DNA of 25,224 bases, from the NCBI GenBank assembly GCA_948938605.1, contig CARAIG010000039.1:1-25224 (forward strand). The letters run 5' to 3'. The first letter of the stretch is position 1, and each line of letters opens with the position of its first letter. Shown here in pieces: positions 23,305 to 25,224 of this stretch. The stretch is from an uncultured Eubacteriales bacterium (GTDB lineage: Bacteria > Bacillota > Clostridia > Christensenellales > CAG-314). Below the pieces are notes generated by a model. The model had not been told where the DNA came from, made no database searches, and saw only the letters and a list, made by a program, of their open reading frames with translations. The position numbers and the translations under genes were made by a program.

Positions 23305-25182
23305 ATGTTAGTTCAATTAAAAGACGCCGTATTCAAGTACGGCGACGTTACAATTTTTAACAATGTCAACCTTGACGTAAACGAAGGTGATAATATAGGC
23401 GTTGTAGGCGCAAACGGTGCAGGCAAAAGTACGCTTTTGTCCTGCATTTTCGGCGAACTCCAATTATTTGACGGTTCGCTTTTTAAGCGCAACGGATTGA
23501 CGATTGGATTTTTAAAACAAAATTGTGATTTTAATTCGGACAACACTCTCTTTGACGAAATGATGACGGTGTTTAGCCGTCAAACCGCATTAATAGACGA
23601 AATTAACCGTACCGCAATCGAAATGTCGCAAGCCGACGTTTCGTCGGCAAAATACAAATCGTTAGCCGAAAAGTATCACCGTTTGACGGTGGAAGCGGAC
23701 GTATCCGACGCATACAATGTGGAAGTCAAGGTTAAAACAGTCATCAACGGTATGGGTATGAGCGAATTTAGCGGTAGGGTTGTTTCTACTTTGTCGGGCG
23801 GCGAAAAGACAAAAGCGGCTTTGTGCAAACTGCTTTTGCAACGTCCCGAATTGATGATTTTGGACGAGCCTACCAACCACTTGGACTACAAAACGCTCGA
23901 TTGGTTGGAAACGTTTTTGTCCGACAAAAAATCAACGCTAATAGTAGTTTCTCACGACAGATACTTTTTGGACAAGCTGTGCAATACTATATGGGACGTA
24001 CAGCACAGCGGTATAAATGCATACAAAGGCAACTACACAAAATACCGCATTTTAAAGGCGGAACGCCGCGAAAACCAACAGCGCGAATACGACAAACAGC
24101 AAAAGGAAATTGCCAAATTGCAGGATTACATTGCCCGCAACAAAGTAAGGGCAAGCACTGCGGATATGGCAAAATCGCGCGAAAAAACCTTGCAAAAAAT
24201 GGAAATAATCGAAGCGCCAAAACGGGACGAACAGCCACCGCGTTTTAAATTCGGCTATTCTAGCGAGCCGTCGGAATTTCCGTTAACTTTAAAAAATTTA
24301 AGTCTTGGTTACGACAACAAACAGTTGTTTAATAACGTCAATATGGAAATCCGCCGCGGGCAGCGGGTTGCTCTTTTGGGGCTTAACGGCGCAGGCAAGT
24401 CCACTTTAATCAAGCGCATAGCCTCGTCCAATCCGCAGGATTTAGGCAAAATCGTTTTCGGCAAAAACGTCCGCACAGGGTATTACGATCAGGAAAACGT
24501 AAACCTTGACGGAAAATTGCGAGTGCTTGACCAACTGTGGTTTGACAATACCAAAATGTCGCAAACCGAAGTGCGCAGCTTGCTTGCGCTTGTAACGCTA
24601 GGCGCGGACGACGTCTATAAGCAAGTGTCCGATCTGTCGGGCGGCGAAAGGGCAAAATTGGGGCTTGCAATGATTATGGCAAAGGACTGCAATTTACTGC
24701 TTTTAGACGAACCTACCAATCACCTTGATTTGCCTAGCCGCGAAGCGTTGGAAGAAGCCTTAAAACAGTATACGGGAACGCTGCTTTTTGTCAGTCACGA
24801 CAGGTATTTCGTTAACGCCTTAGCCACGCAAATAGCGGTAATCGAGCAAGGCGCAATAATCGTCCACAACGGCAATTACGACGACTATCTACAACTAAGC
24901 AAGTCAACGCAAACTTCCGTTAAAACCGAGCCTACGCCCGTAAAAGCGCAAACGTACCGCTCGCCCAAGCAGCGCGCCGAGCAAACCAACCGCGCCAAAC
25001 GCATAAAGGAACTGGAAAACGTCATTACGGAATTGGAACGGGAAATTGCCGAACTTAACGTAAAAATCGCCTCCCCCGATACGGCAAGCGACTACTCAAA
25101 ACTCGCGCCCGTACTCGACCGTTTAAACCAAGCCAACATTGAGTTGGAAGGGGCGCTCTCTGAATGGGAATCCCTTTCCTAA
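23305..25182 (+). CDS. ABC-F family ATPase (ribosome-associated)
   Basis: 625 aa, two ATPase cassettes and no membrane segments. Cassette 1: Walker A G35-ANGAGK-ST, signature L163-SGGE, Walker B 'LMILDEPTNHLD', then 'VVSHDRYFLD'. A charged interdomain linker (~250-310, rich in Lys/Glu/Arg) reaches toward the peptidyl-transferase region in this family. Cassette 2: Walker A G359-LNGAGK-ST, signature L444-SGGE, Walker B 'LLLLDEPTNHLD'. The C-terminal ~60 residues are a coiled coil (ABC_tran_CTD). It resembles the YdiF/Uup-like housekeeping group, which relieves stalled ribosomes. Antibiotic-protection members are similar, and the hairpin leader leaves that possibility open. The gene ends 42 bases before the window edge; nothing else is seen there. 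Confidence 0.93.
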   Translation: MLVQLKDAVFKYGDVTIFNNVNLDVNEGDNIGVVGANGAGKSTLLSCIFGELQLFDGSLFKRNGLTIGFLKQNCDFNSDNTLFDEMMTVFSRQTALIDEINRTAIEMSQADVSSAKYKSLAEKYHRLTVEADVSDAYNVEVKVKTVINGMGMSEFSGRVVSTLSGGEKTKAALCKLLLQRPELMILDEPTNHLDYKTLDWLETFLSDKKSTLIVVSHDRYFLDKLCNTIWDVQHSGINAYKGNYTKYRILKAERRENQQREYDKQQKEIAKLQDYIARNKVRASTADMAKSREKTLQKMEIIEAPKRDEQPPRFKFGYSSEPSEFPLTLKNLSLGYDNKQLFNNVNMEIRRGQRVALLGLNGAGKSTLIKRIASSNPQDLGKIVFGKNVRTGYYDQENVNLDGKLRVLDQLWFDNTKMSQTEVRSLLALVTLGADDVYKQVSDLSGGERAKLGLAMIMAKDCNLLLLDEPTNHLDLPSREALEEALKQYTGTLLFVSHDRYFVNALATQIAVIEQGAIIVHNGNYDDYLQLSKSTQTSVKTEPTPVKAQTYRSPKQRAEQTNRAKRIKELENVITELEREIAELNVKIASPDTASDYSKLAPVLDRLNQANIELEGALSEWESLS

Positions 25183-25224
25183 GCCCGTATATGGGAGCGT
25201 CTACTGCGTTAAACATCATAGCCC

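Overview
The window looks like part of a low-to-moderate GC Bacillota chromosome, most likely an uncultured gut Clostridia-type bacterium. The grounds are strong Shine-Dalgarno sequences, a Firmicutes-type large serine recombinase, InlB-like (Listeria-Bacteroides) and MBG-like surface repeats, and a strongly AT-rich intergenic style. This placement is inference; there is no rRNA or marker set to fix it.

Region 1 (1 to about 9.45 kb) reads as the right-hand part of a mobile element or integrated island. A tightly coupled minus-strand operon runs from a sigma-70 region-4 protein (4846) through a small HTH-like protein, a 76-aa protein and two single-pass membrane-anchored proteins of unknown family, to a large coiled-coil/InlB-repeat surface protein that runs off the left edge (1-2057). 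Next is a second minus-strand unit: a lipoprotein gene broken by a 53-bp deletion within its own 150-bp repeats, then a three-TM protein. A small serine recombinase (6912-7511) lies divergent to it. The gap between them holds two 26-bp palindromes in inverted orientation, built from four near-identical 12-bp half-sites, with centres 105 bp apart and promoter-like sequences for both directions in between. This looks like a resolvase/invertase site and possibly a promoter switch. A large serine recombinase (7854-9410) follows, preceded by a ~174-nt segment with nested helices and a possible pseudoknot, probably a structured leader RNA.

Region 2 (9.45-9.86 kb) is non-coding and probably contains the element/chromosome boundary.

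Region 3 (9.86-25.2 kb) looks like ordinary chromosome: a small 4Fe-4S ferredoxin, an Mrr-like restriction endonuclease, a short exported protein with no ribosome binding site, and a GH13 oligo-1,6-glucosidase divergent from a plus-strand series. That series is a GH3 glycosidase, glucose-6-phosphate isomerase, histidyl-tRNA synthetase, a P-type ATPase, a lipoprotein with three MBG-like repeats plus a probable beta-helix, and an ABC-F ATPase. GH13, GH3 and Pgi fit together as intracellular glucoside breakdown feeding glycolysis. The ABC-F gene has a hairpin leader with a possible three-codon upstream ORF.

The most unusual structures are the paired 26-bp recombination sites, the structured RNA before the large recombinase, a perfect intrinsic-terminator sequence inside the small recombinase gene, and hairpins covering the ribosome binding sites of the sigma-like and small recombinase genes.
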